A stretch of 54,082 nucleotides of DNA from Geoglobus sp. UBA235. GTDB lineage: Archaea; Halobacteriota; Archaeoglobi; Archaeoglobales; Archaeoglobaceae. Every line of letters begins with the position of its first letter. Within the stretch, counting starts at the first letter, position 1. The notes beneath the pieces are model-generated. The model made no database searches, was not told the origin of the DNA, and saw nothing but the letters and a program-made list of their open reading frames with translations. The position numbers and the translations under genes were made by a program. The DNA is taken from the NCBI GenBank assembly GCA_002494725.1, contig DACG01000029.1:1-54082 (forward strand), read 5' to 3'. Positions 16,004-24,274 of the stretch are shown in pieces.

Positions 16004-16703
16004 TCCTTATCCTCCTTATCTCAATCTCGCTCTCAAATATTCTCTCCTGATAGACCTCAAAGACTCTTCTGAAGGCTAAGTGAAGAACAGATACGTACTT
16101 TGACACCAGATCGAATCCGGCTATCTCTCCAAGCCTCACAACATCCCTGTTCTTCATGAGCAGTCCAACTTTCTCCCTCACCTTCTCAATTGTCTCCTCC
16201 AGATCCTCGTCATGCGGCACCTCCATTGGATCTATCAGAATCTCTCTTTCAGGTCTTCTCCTTCTTCTCCTTTTTCTCACTCTCTCTGCAGATTCGAGCT
16301 CCCTTATCAGATCCTCAAGAGTGGTATACCTCCTTACTCTCTTTCTTCCTGCAATGACAAGAGCATTTATAAGATCATCCTCAAGAATTTCACCTTCATC
16401 CTCGACGAGAAAATCCTGGGAAAGGTACTCCTCAAATTCCGGACTGTAAGCGCTCTCTTCAATGCTCTCATAATACTCAACAGCCTCATCCTCCTCGTCC
16501 TGTTCAAGAACGCCGAGAGCTTCTCCTGTGACAATATCGGACTTCATTCTGACCAGAATTGCAGCGTAAAGCAGAACTCTACCAGATATTCTGAGATCAA
16601 GCCTTTTCGCCCTTTCAAGCTCCTCGAGAAATTTATCCGCAACCTCTACCACATCTATGTTGAGCGGATCAATCTCGCCTTTCCTGGCAAGGTTGTAGAG
16701 CAT
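15987..16703 (-). CDS. scpA: Segregation and condensation protein ScpA (kleisin)
   Basis: A kleisin of 238 residues from ATG 16703. The N-terminal helix that binds the Smc neck (LARKGEIDPLNIDVVEVADKFL) and the C-terminal winged helix (DLVSKYVSVLHLAFRR) flank an acidic middle and an Arg-rich stretch of seven Args (RKRRRRRRP). ScpA usually begins with a D-P-V-E/D-x-L motif; here DDPVE lies in frame just upstream of the ATG, within an open stretch beginning after a TAA near 16751 and containing no ATG, GTG or TTG. The true start may be a rare codon, or a base error is present. The gene overlaps the end of smc if extended. Confidence 0.85.
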   Translation of the reverse strand: MLYNLARKGEIDPLNIDVVEVADKFLEELERAKRLDLRISGRVLLYAAILVRMKSDIVTGEALGVLEQDEEDEAVEYYESIEESAYSPEFEEYLSQDFLVEDEGEILEDDLINALVIAGRKRVRRYTTLEDLIRELESAERVRKRRRRRRPEREILIDPMEVPHDEDLEETIEKVREKVGLLMKNRDVVRLGEIAGFDLVSKYVSVLHLAFRRVFEVYQERIFESEIEIRRIRNEGED

Positions 16704-16705
16704 CT

Positions 16706-19700
16706 CTACTGGATCATCGATGCCTTCCTTATCCCAGTCACCTGTGATATGTTATCCCTCCCCATTGTGACTCCAACAATCGCATCAGCCTCCTCAAGCA
16801 TCGGCTTCCTTAATGATACAACAATGAACTGTGCCTGAGACGAGAGCTCTTTTATCATCCTCGCCAACCTCGCAACATTGACACCATCAAGGAACATGTC
16901 GACCTCATCAAATGCGTAAAATGGAGCTGGTTTGTACCGCTGAATTGCAAAAATCAGGGCCAAAGCAACAAGGCTCTTCTCTCCACCACTCATCTGCTCC
17001 AATCTCTGAACCTGCTTGCCATACGGTCTTACCCTCATGTATAGGCCTGAATTGAAAGGATCTTCAGGGTTATCGAGGTAAAGCTCTCCCTCGCCATTTG
17101 CAAGGTTCCGAATAATCTCCCTGAAGTTCTGGTTCAAAGCATTGAATACCTCAAAGAACTTTTCCCTCTTCATCCTGTCATATTTTTCAATTCTCTCAAT
17201 TATCTCTTCTCTTTCTCTCTCAAGCTCGCTCTTTCTTGTAAACAGATCCTCCCATCTCCTTCTTACCTCATCATACTCCTGAATTGCCTTCAGGTTCACA
17301 TCTCCAAAGCTGGAAAGCTCTTTTTCTATTCTTTCAAGCTCGGAAACGGCCTCATCCCTTCCAATCTCAGGTTCAAAGTCCGGGAGATCTTTGATTTCCT
17401 CTCTTATCTGTTCAGAAACTTCCCTTCTTGCAGCTATCCTTTCATCATATCCTGTTATGTCATATTCAAGCCTGTTCTGCTCATTTTCAAGCTCTCTTAT
17501 CCTATCGAAAAGCTCATCCCTTCTCTCCCTGAGCTCTTTAACCTGCTCTCCAAGCTTCTCCTCCTCTTCCCTGAGTGATTCTATTTCATGGCTTATCTCC
17601 TGGATTTTCACCCTGCATTCCGTGATTTTTGCTGTAAGCTCACCGATTTTGCCATCGATCTCATGAATTCTGCTCTCCCTTTCATTCAGCAGCGATTTCT
17701 TCTGAGTTATCTCAAGCTCCTTCTTCTCTATCTCAGACTCGATTTTTACAAAGCCCTCCCGTATTACCGAATGCTGGTTTTTCAGTGATTCAAGCTCCTC
17801 GGAAAGTTTTGGAAGCTCGCTTCCCTTCACCTTTCTGTTAAGACCTTCAAGCTCCTTGGAGAGAGACTCTATCTCATTCCCCACTTCTCTGAGTTTTACC
17901 TCCACCTCACCTATCTTATCTCCGAGAGACTTTCTTTCCCCTTCTTTTTCCGATGCCTTCTCCATCAACTCCCTTTCCATTGTATAAGATGACTCAGCTC
18001 TGGATTTCAGCACCTCCACCTCTTTGTCTACCTCCCTGACCGTCTCCTCAATCTCCTCAATCTCCTTCTGAACACCTCTCCAGCTCTCTTCTGTTTTCCT
18101 CAGCTCTCCAAGCACCATGGCTTTCTTTGAGTTGAGAACTGATATTTCCTCAGATATTCTCCTTTCCCTTTCGATTAATTCCTTGGTCAGGAAGAGTCCG
18201 GTTTTTCTGTCAACACTCCCACCGGTTATTGCTCCTGACTTTTCAATAAGCTCCCCATCAAGGGTAACGATTCTTTTTCCATCCATTATTTTCTTTGCAT
18301 TTTCAACAGTGTCAACAACAACCGTGTCCCTGTAGATAAAGTTGAAAACCGCCCTGAATTTTGGATCGCACTTCACGAGGTTAACTGCAAAGTCTATAAC
18401 GCCCTTCTCCTTTAAAACAGATTTATCCAAGGGCAATTTCTCAAAATTCTTTCTTATCTTGTTGAGGGGTAAAAATGTTGCTCTGCCACCTCTTATCTGC
18501 TTTAAATAACCTATTGCTCTTATCGCATCATCCTCATTCTCAACAACAACAAAGTTCAGTGCATTTCCTGCTGCAATTTCAAGGGCAAGGGCATACATCT
18601 CATCAACCTCTGCAAGCTGGGCAACAATCCCGAAAATTCCCGGAAGTGCCTTCTTTTCCTTTGCCTCAAGAATCAGCTCTGCAGCCTTGCTATAGCTCGC
18701 CTCATAAGCGGAGATCTCAGCCTTAACCTTTGCAAGCTCCAGCTCTTTCTGTCTGATCTCCTCATCAATAGAAGATAGCTCGTTCCTGAGTCTGAATATT
18801 CTGTCATCAATCTCCTTCTTCTTTGAAATGAGCTTTGCAAGCTTTTCCTCATGGCTATCTTTTTCCTTTATCTTCTGATCTATCATTTCTTTAATTTCCC
18901 TGTATTCGGATCTTATTCTCGATATCCGGGAATCAATGTCCTCAATCTCTATTGTGATTCTCCTGATGCCTTCGTAAATCCTGTCCCTTTCTCTAAGCAG
19001 ATCTCCCTTTATTGACTTGAGCTCCTCAATTTTCTCGGAGATCTCGAGAATCCTGTCTCTTACCTCCTTTTCCTCACCGCTTATCTCATCAATTCTTCTT
19101 TTGATCTCATCCATTCTCGACTGGACTATCCTCTCATTTTCAAGAACGCTCTCTCTCTGAAGAAGAAGACTGGAAAGCTCAGCTCTGAGATCCTCAATCT
19201 CATCAGTGAGCCTGTCAATTTCAAGAAGAATTCTGACCTTTTCCTGACTCAGGCTTTCAATTTGATTCCTGGAGAGCTCCTCCTCCTTTTTAAGCCCCTC
19301 TATCTCAGCCTGATACTCTGCAATCAGAGACTGGATCTCTCTGTATCTATCATCTGCCTCCTCAGCAATTTTTCTGGATATGTCCTCCATTTCGAGCCTC
19401 AGATTTTCCTTCAGCTCCATTATCTCTGAAATCCTCTTTATTGCCATGTCCTTGTTTCTCTCCAGCCTCTCAATTTCTCTCTCAATTCTGGATAGTTTCT
19501 GTTCAAGTTCCCTCCTCTTTATCGCTTTGAGCTCAAGTTCAAGTCTCTCCTTCCTTGACAGAAGTTCCTTGTACCTGAGGGCCTCCTCCCTGTCCCTTTC
19601 AAGGTCCTTCAGCCTGATCTCAACCTCAGACAGAATCGCGGATATCTTCTCTATGTTCTGTCTTACCGCTTCAAGCTCCTCTATGGCTCTCGCCTTCTTT

Positions 19701-20200
19701 TCCTCAAATTCAGAGATTCCGGCAATGTCGTCGATTATCTTCCTTCTCTGGAAGGGGGTCATTTCAACGATCCTCGTCACATCTCCCTGCATGACTATGT
19801 TGTATGCGTCGCTGTAAATCCCCTCCCTTTCGAGGATCTTCATTATCTCTCCGTGGCTTGCGGATTTTCCGTTGAGGTAATAGTAGCTGTAGTAGTTTCT
19901 GTCTGTTATCTTAACTCTTCTGGCGATCCTCAGCTCCTCATCGCCGTTCTCAAAGACTATCTCAACTTCAGCGGTTCCGGTTTTCCTTCCATTTCCGGAG
20001 TATATGAGATCAGGTAATTTCTCAGCCCTGAGGATTTTTGAAGATGTGTGGAGGCCAAGACAGAAAATGATCGAATCAATTATATTTGACTTTCCACTTC
20101 CATTCGGACCGCTTATAACTGTAAAGCCCCTGTCGAGAGGAATATCTACCTTTTTCCCAAATGACTTGAAGTTCTTTATCGTGATTCTCTTGATGTGCAT
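16706..20200 (-). CDS. smc: Chromosome segregation ATPase Smc
   Basis: A 1164-residue SMC protein of standard length. Walker A GPNGSGKSN lies at residues 31-39; two long coiled-coil arms flank a hinge around residues 510-660 (IAAGNALNFVVVENEDDA); the C-terminal head has the ABC signature MSGGEKSLVALAL near residue 1070 and Walker B FYAFDEVDMF. Smc homodimers with ScpA and ScpB entrap and extrude DNA. The gene sits between a small coiled-coil gene (4-base gap upstream) and scpA, so the whole condensin is made from one transcript. No irregularities seen. Confidence 0.96.
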   Translation of the reverse strand: MHIKRITIKNFKSFGKKVDIPLDRGFTVISGPNGSGKSNIIDSIIFCLGLHTSSKILRAEKLPDLIYSGNGRKTGTAEVEIVFENGDEELRIARRVKITDRNYYSYYYLNGKSASHGEIMKILEREGIYSDAYNIVMQGDVTRIVEMTPFQRRKIIDDIAGISEFEEKKARAIEELEAVRQNIEKISAILSEVEIRLKDLERDREEALRYKELLSRKERLELELKAIKRRELEQKLSRIEREIERLERNKDMAIKRISEIMELKENLRLEMEDISRKIAEEADDRYREIQSLIAEYQAEIEGLKKEEELSRNQIESLSQEKVRILLEIDRLTDEIEDLRAELSSLLLQRESVLENERIVQSRMDEIKRRIDEISGEEKEVRDRILEISEKIEELKSIKGDLLRERDRIYEGIRRITIEIEDIDSRISRIRSEYREIKEMIDQKIKEKDSHEEKLAKLISKKKEIDDRIFRLRNELSSIDEEIRQKELELAKVKAEISAYEASYSKAAELILEAKEKKALPGIFGIVAQLAEVDEMYALALEIAAGNALNFVVVENEDDAIRAIGYLKQIRGGRATFLPLNKIRKNFEKLPLDKSVLKEKGVIDFAVNLVKCDPKFRAVFNFIYRDTVVVDTVENAKKIMDGKRIVTLDGELIEKSGAITGGSVDRKTGLFLTKELIERERRISEEISVLNSKKAMVLGELRKTEESWRGVQKEIEEIEETVREVDKEVEVLKSRAESSYTMERELMEKASEKEGERKSLGDKIGEVEVKLREVGNEIESLSKELEGLNRKVKGSELPKLSEELESLKNQHSVIREGFVKIESEIEKKELEITQKKSLLNERESRIHEIDGKIGELTAKITECRVKIQEISHEIESLREEEEKLGEQVKELRERRDELFDRIRELENEQNRLEYDITGYDERIAARREVSEQIREEIKDLPDFEPEIGRDEAVSELERIEKELSSFGDVNLKAIQEYDEVRRRWEDLFTRKSELEREREEIIERIEKYDRMKREKFFEVFNALNQNFREIIRNLANGEGELYLDNPEDPFNSGLYMRVRPYGKQVQRLEQMSGGEKSLVALALIFAIQRYKPAPFYAFDEVDMFLDGVNVARLARMIKELSSQAQFIVVSLRKPMLEEADAIVGVTMGRDNISQVTGIRKASMIQ

Positions 20201-20204
20201 GATT

Positions 20205-20558
20205 TCAGTCGCAGATGATTATCTCATCCTCAGCAATGCACTCTGTTTTTCTCTCATTTTCTCGATTCTCGTCAAAATCCTTTATTTCCCTGATTTCTCT
20301 CGGTTTTACCTCTTCCTTAGGAAGATTTGCCTTCAGATAAAGCACCTCGTCAAGCAGAGACTGAACGGTCTTGTTCAGCTCTGCAACCCTTGCCTCAAGC
20401 ACCTCAATTTTTTCAAGGTCAACTTTAATGCTTTGAAGTATCTCTCTCTTAATTTCTTCCGCATTCATACCTGCCACCCTTCTCAACTCCTTCAATTCCC
20501 TTTCCTTCTCAGCCAGTTTTCTTTCTAACCTTTCTATAATCAGATCTCTCTCGCTCAT
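20205..20558 (-). CDS. Small coiled-coil protein upstream of smc
   Basis: A 117-residue acidic protein with no family I can name. Residues 1-80 have strong heptad patterning (RDLIIERLERKLAEKERELKEL style) followed by a Lys/Glu/Arg-rich, likely disordered tail ending EDEIIICD. It is the first gene of the smc-scpA-scpB unit, ending four bases before smc. Its position suggests a regulator or subunit of the archaeal condensin; that is inference. A TATA-like AATATATAAACTAATAAATC upstream gives the operon promoter. Confidence 0.72.
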   Translation of the reverse strand: MSERDLIIERLERKLAEKERELKELRRVAGMNAEEIKREILQSIKVDLEKIEVLEARVAELNKTVQSLLDEVLYLKANLPKEEVKPREIREIKDFDENRENERKTECIAEDEIIICD

Positions 20559-20574
20559 TCCGAATAATAAATTG

Positions 20575-20594
20575 ATTTATTAGTTTATATATTT
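20575..20594 (-). promoter_or_regulatory. Promoter of the smc operon
   Basis: On the minus strand an A/T block containing ATATATAAAC lies about 30 bases before ATG 20558, suitable for a TATA box and a very short leader. Confidence 0.5.
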
Positions 20595-20596
20595 TT

Positions 20597-21889
20597 TCAC
20601 GGAACAAGTCTTTGCCTGTCTCTTGGGAAGAGTACAGCCTCCCTGATGTTTGGAAGATTCAGTGCTGCCATCACGAGTCTGTCCAGTCCCATACCCCACC
20701 CGGCATGTGGTGGCATGCCATATCTGAACGCCTCGAGGTAGAACCCGAAACTGTCAGGATTCAGTCCCTGCTCTGAAATCCTTTTTACAAGCAAATCGTG
20801 GATATGAATTCTCTGAGCTCCGCTTGCTATTTCAAGCCATCCATTCATCAGATCGAATGTTTTTGAGATTTCAGGATCATTTTCATGGGGCATGGCATAG
20901 AATGGCTTTGACTCTGTTGGCCAGTCAACAATGAAGTAATACCCATCCATTTCCTCAGCGATAAACTTGAGTGCTGAAGTTGACAAATCATCTCCCCAGT
21001 TAATCTCCTCCCCCTTCCTTTTTGCAATTTCAACCGCTTCATCGTAGCTCAGCCTTGTGAATGGAGTATCCGGAATCTCCACCTTGGCTCCGATCCATTC
21101 AAGATATCTCCCACATCTCTCGTTCACTTTTTCATGGATGTATCTGACAAGCTCCTCAAGATAGCTCATGACACCCTCGTGATCTGTGAAGCTCACCTCT
21201 ATGTCAATGCTCACAGCCTCGTTCAAATGCCTGATTGTGTTATGCTCCTCAGCCCTGAAAATAGGACCAATTTCAAGCACTCTCTCAAATCCTGCAGCCA
21301 TGAGGGTCTGCTTGTAAAGCTGAGGGCTCTGATTGAGAAAAGCTTCTCTCTCAAAGTAGGTTATGGGAAAGAGTTCTGTCCCTCCCTCAGTTGCCGTTGA
21401 AACAATCTTGGGGGTGTTTACCTCTATAAAACCATGTCTGTCGAAGAACTCCCTTATTGACTGAAGCATAACATGCCTTATCCTGAATATGGCCTGAATC
21501 CTTGGCTTTCTCAGATCCATGAACCTGTTGTCAAGCCTTGTGTCAAGCTCTGCAGGAACCTTTTCCGTAACCTCAAGGGGCAGTGGAGCGTCAGCTTCAT
21601 TTAAAATCTCAAATTCACTCGGTATTATCTCAAACCCGTTTGGTGCCTTTTCTTCAGCCTTTACTACGCCCTTTACCCTGATAACACTCTCTCTTCTAAC
21701 CTTTCTCGCTCTTCTGAACATCTCCCTGTCAACAGCCTTTTTTGGCAGTGTGATCTGGGCAAATCCCTCTCTGTCTCTGAGAATGACAAAAACAAGTCCT
21801 CCAAGATCCCTTACCTCATGAACCCAACCGTAAAGCACTATCTCCTTTCCAAAATCTTTCTCATCAATATCTGATGTGAACTTCCTCAT
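20597..21889 (-). CDS. aspS: Aspartyl-tRNA synthetase, predicted non-discriminating
   Basis: A 430-residue archaeal-type class IIb synthetase. The OB-fold anticodon domain covers about residues 1-100; motif 2 is FRAEEHNTIRH and motif 3 GWGMGLDRLV. ATG 21889 overlaps the hisD stop as ATGA; an in-frame ATG 33 bases further upstream would lie inside hisD. Compared by memory with the discriminating Thermococcus enzyme, Trp26 is His here (GWVHEVRD, H24) and Lys85 is Pro (EEKAPNGFE). His and Pro at these positions mark enzymes that also charge tRNA-Asn with Asp. The product would then need GatCAB amidation, which is not encoded in this window. Confidence 0.93.
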   Translation of the reverse strand: MRKFTSDIDEKDFGKEIVLYGWVHEVRDLGGLVFVILRDREGFAQITLPKKAVDREMFRRARKVRRESVIRVKGVVKAEEKAPNGFEIIPSEFEILNEADAPLPLEVTEKVPAELDTRLDNRFMDLRKPRIQAIFRIRHVMLQSIREFFDRHGFIEVNTPKIVSTATEGGTELFPITYFEREAFLNQSPQLYKQTLMAAGFERVLEIGPIFRAEEHNTIRHLNEAVSIDIEVSFTDHEGVMSYLEELVRYIHEKVNERCGRYLEWIGAKVEIPDTPFTRLSYDEAVEIAKRKGEEINWGDDLSTSALKFIAEEMDGYYFIVDWPTESKPFYAMPHENDPEISKTFDLMNGWLEIASGAQRIHIHDLLVKRISEQGLNPDSFGFYLEAFRYGMPPHAGWGMGLDRLVMAALNLPNIREAVLFPRDRQRLVP

Positions 21890-23061
21890 TTCAACCTCTC
21901 CTCCACAGATTTTGCATGCCATTCAAGCCCTTCGGCTCGTGCAAGATTTATAACCGCCCTGCTCAGCCTTTCAAGAGCCTCCTGTGTGAGCTCCTGATAT
22001 GTCAGGGATTTCATGAACGTTTCAACACTCACTCCAGAATACATCCTCGCATATCCTCCTGTTGGAAGTATGTGGTTCGTGCCACTTGCATAATCTCCGG
22101 CAGCCACAGGAGAGTTATTACCAAGAAAAACACTTCCAGCATGTCTGATTTTTTCAAAAACCTGCCAGTGACTGTTTGTGAGAATAACAAGATGTTCGGG
22201 AGCTATTCTGTTTGAAATTTCAACCGCCTCGCCTATGGATCCCACAACCTCTGCCCTGAAATTTGGATTGCTGATTTGGGCTCTGAGCCTTTTCTCAACC
22301 TCTTCAGCAAGCTTCGATGAGGTTGTTATCAGAAACGCCCTTGCCATCGGATCGTGTTCAAGCTGGGAAATGCACTCAAGAAAGACAATTTCAGGATCAG
22401 CGCTATCATCTGCTATCACAAGAACCTCCGATGGTCCTGCAGGCATGTCGATTCCAACATCCTTCTGAACAAGCAGCTTTGCTGCCGTGACATACACATT
22501 CCCCGGTCCCACTATCTTGTCCACCTTCTTCACAGTCTCAGTTCCGTAGGCCATTGCAGCTATTGCCTGAGCCCCTCCAATCCTGTAGATTTCATCAATC
22601 CCGCAGATGTCCATCGCAACAAGGGTTAGGGCATTTATCCTCCCATCCTTGTCTGGTGGGGTGCATGCAACAACAGTCTCAACTCCAGCGAGGTTTGCAG
22701 GAATTGCAGACATGAGAACCGTTGAGGGATAACTCGCTCTCCCTCCGGGAATGTAGAGCCCTGCAGAGTCAAGAGGAATGAACTTCTTCCCCATTATGCA
22801 GTCTCCAAAGTCTATTCTGACATCTCTCTCGGGCATCGTTATGTAGTGAAATTTCTCAATGCTTCCCTTAGCAACCTCAAGAGAGTCAATCAGATCATCA
22901 TCAACAAGTTCATAAGCCTGATCTATCTCTTCCTTACTGACCTTTATGCTGTCTATCCTTACGCCATCAAATCTCTCTGTCAGCTCAAAGAGAGCTTTAT
23001 CTCCCTCTTTCCTCACCTTCTCGATTATCGGTCTGATCTTATCAAAAATCTCATCATACAT
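21886..23061 (-). CDS. hisD: Histidinol dehydrogenase
   Basis: HisD catalyses the last two oxidations of histidine synthesis, histidinol to histidine with two NAD+. The 391-residue protein shows the family's segments: GLYIPGGRASYPSTV, RIGGAQAIAAMAYGT, VDKIVGPGNVYVTAAK, DMPAGPSEVLVIAD and SQLEHDPMA, whose Glu-His pair is catalytic, then APEHLVI and GDYASGTNHILPTGG. The N-terminus is shorter than in bacterial enzymes of about 430 residues. ATG 23061 is preferred to GTG 23064 because GGTGA lies 6 bases upstream of it. Both ends overlap neighbours by four bases, placing hisD between the pantothenate-pathway gene and aspS in one transcript. Confidence 0.95.
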   Translation of the reverse strand: MYDEIFDKIRPIIEKVRKEGDKALFELTERFDGVRIDSIKVSKEEIDQAYELVDDDLIDSLEVAKGSIEKFHYITMPERDVRIDFGDCIMGKKFIPLDSAGLYIPGGRASYPSTVLMSAIPANLAGVETVVACTPPDKDGRINALTLVAMDICGIDEIYRIGGAQAIAAMAYGTETVKKVDKIVGPGNVYVTAAKLLVQKDVGIDMPAGPSEVLVIADDSADPEIVFLECISQLEHDPMARAFLITTSSKLAEEVEKRLRAQISNPNFRAEVVGSIGEAVEISNRIAPEHLVILTNSHWQVFEKIRHAGSVFLGNNSPVAAGDYASGTNHILPTGGYARMYSGVSVETFMKSLTYQELTQEALERLSRAVINLARAEGLEWHAKSVEERLK

Positions 23062-23810
23062 CACAGCTCACCAGATCTGCTTTCGAGATACTCAATTATG
23101 GCCTTTATTGCCCTTCTCAGAATTTCCCTGTTGTCATATCTCAATACAATTTTCTCAAGCTCTTCCATCCCATAATCTTTCATCTCCTTGGCAAATTCTA
23201 TCATGTTCGGCACCGCTCTCGTTATGTTGTCAACTATGGTTACATCGGCCATCCGGGATGTTCTTGAAAGCGGGTTCAGATCTATCGCTATAACCCTCTT
23301 TCCGTTTCTCTTGAGAATCTCACACCTGTCTCCATCTTCAAGGGGTACAAGCACAACATCAGCCCTGTATATTCCCCTCCTGTCCACTATTCTTCTCGCT
23401 GACTCAAGACCTTCTATAACAGCATCCCCTCTACAGTAAACAATAGCATCATGCTTTTCAAGCTCCTCTGCAATTCTTTTCACCCTCTCCTCACTTCTGT
23501 GAAAGATGTTGACTTCCAGAGGAGCAGAAAGAACCTCTGAAAGTCTGGAGATTTCCTCTGCAACAAGTCCCGCAGCATTTCCGTTAACAGAAATCACGGG
23601 ATGATTAGCAAGAATCATCATCGCAACTGCAGCTCTTTCAGCCTCAATTGCAAAATCCCTGCTTTCTTCACCGAGAATGTAGTCAAAGCACTCTCCCCTG
23701 CCGTGAGCTATCAGCCCCTCAGGCACCACCAATCCATTTCTGAAAGCCTGAGCAAGCTTTTCTCGTGTGATCAGGGAGTGGTATCTGGGGTGAGACTGAG
23801 GAACATGCAT
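23061..23810 (-). CDS. 4-phosphopantoate--beta-alanine ligase (archaeal phosphopantothenate synthetase)
   Basis: A 249-residue member of the archaeal phosphopantothenate synthetase family, which joins 4-phosphopantoate to beta-alanine using ATP in the archaeal route to coenzyme A. Typical segments are SHPRYHSLITREKLAQAF at the start, the region VVPEGLIAHGRGECFDYILGE, HPVISVNGNAAGL and IDLNPLSRTSRMADVTIVDN. It begins a unit with hisD and aspS, joined by four-base overlaps. A TATA-like CTTTAAAACAAAA lies about 25 bases before the ATG, so this is the likely first gene and is read leaderless. Confidence 0.9.
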   Translation of the reverse strand: MHVPQSHPRYHSLITREKLAQAFRNGLVVPEGLIAHGRGECFDYILGEESRDFAIEAERAAVAMMILANHPVISVNGNAAGLVAEEISRLSEVLSAPLEVNIFHRSEERVKRIAEELEKHDAIVYCRGDAVIEGLESARRIVDRRGIYRADVVLVPLEDGDRCEILKRNGKRVIAIDLNPLSRTSRMADVTIVDNITRAVPNMIEFAKEMKDYGMEELEKIVLRYDNREILRRAIKAIIEYLESRSGEL

Positions 23811-23833
23811 AGCAGGAAATGCTAAGTTTTGTT

Positions 23834-24232
23834 TTAAAGCCTTTCCTGAACAAACTTGTCAAGTATTTCTCCAAGCTCCTTTCCAAGGGGGAAGATCTTC
23901 TCAGATATCTTGTAGCCGTTTTCGGTTTTTTCGAGCATGTCTATCTCAAAGAACCTCCATTTTGTCTTTTTGAGCTTCAATGCAATTACGGGCTTTGCAC
24001 CGAATAAATTGGAGAACATAACAAGCTCCCTCAGCTTCTCTCCTGAGATGTAAAGGGGTAGCCTCTCCCTCACTTTGGCTTCAATGGCAAGGGTTGTTTT
24101 TCCGTTGCTTGCAATCACATCCGGAGAGGGATATGATGATGAGCCACTACCTGCAACCCTCACAGCAGCAAACCCCTCATTCCAGAGGGCATGAATCAGA
24201 TCCCTTTCAAAGTTAACACCCTTTCTTTTCAC
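23834..24232 (-). CDS. hjc: Holliday junction resolvase Hjc
   Basis: A 132-residue archaeal resolvase that cuts four-way DNA junctions. The PD-(D/E)xK active site is visible: Glu in VNFERDLIHALW, Asp in SPDVIAS, then AIEAKVR with the Glu-x-Lys pair. The Gly/Ser-rich loop VAGSGSSSYPSPD is typical. Length is normal. A TATA-like CATTTAAAAAG lies about 26 bases before ATG 24232, suggesting its own leaderless transcript. Confidence 0.93.
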   Translation of the reverse strand: MKRKGVNFERDLIHALWNEGFAAVRVAGSGSSSYPSPDVIASNGKTTLAIEAKVRERLPLYISGEKLRELVMFSNLFGAKPVIALKLKKTKWRFFEIDMLEKTENGYKISEKIFPLGKELGEILDKFVQERL

Positions 24233-24274
24233 ATCTCCTGATTGCCTGACATCTTTTTAAATGATGCTGTTTTC

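Noticed and set aside
19380..19817. Ser-rich open frame opposite smc
   Set aside because: Ser/Leu-rich translation is the expected complement of Glu/Lys coiled-coil codons.
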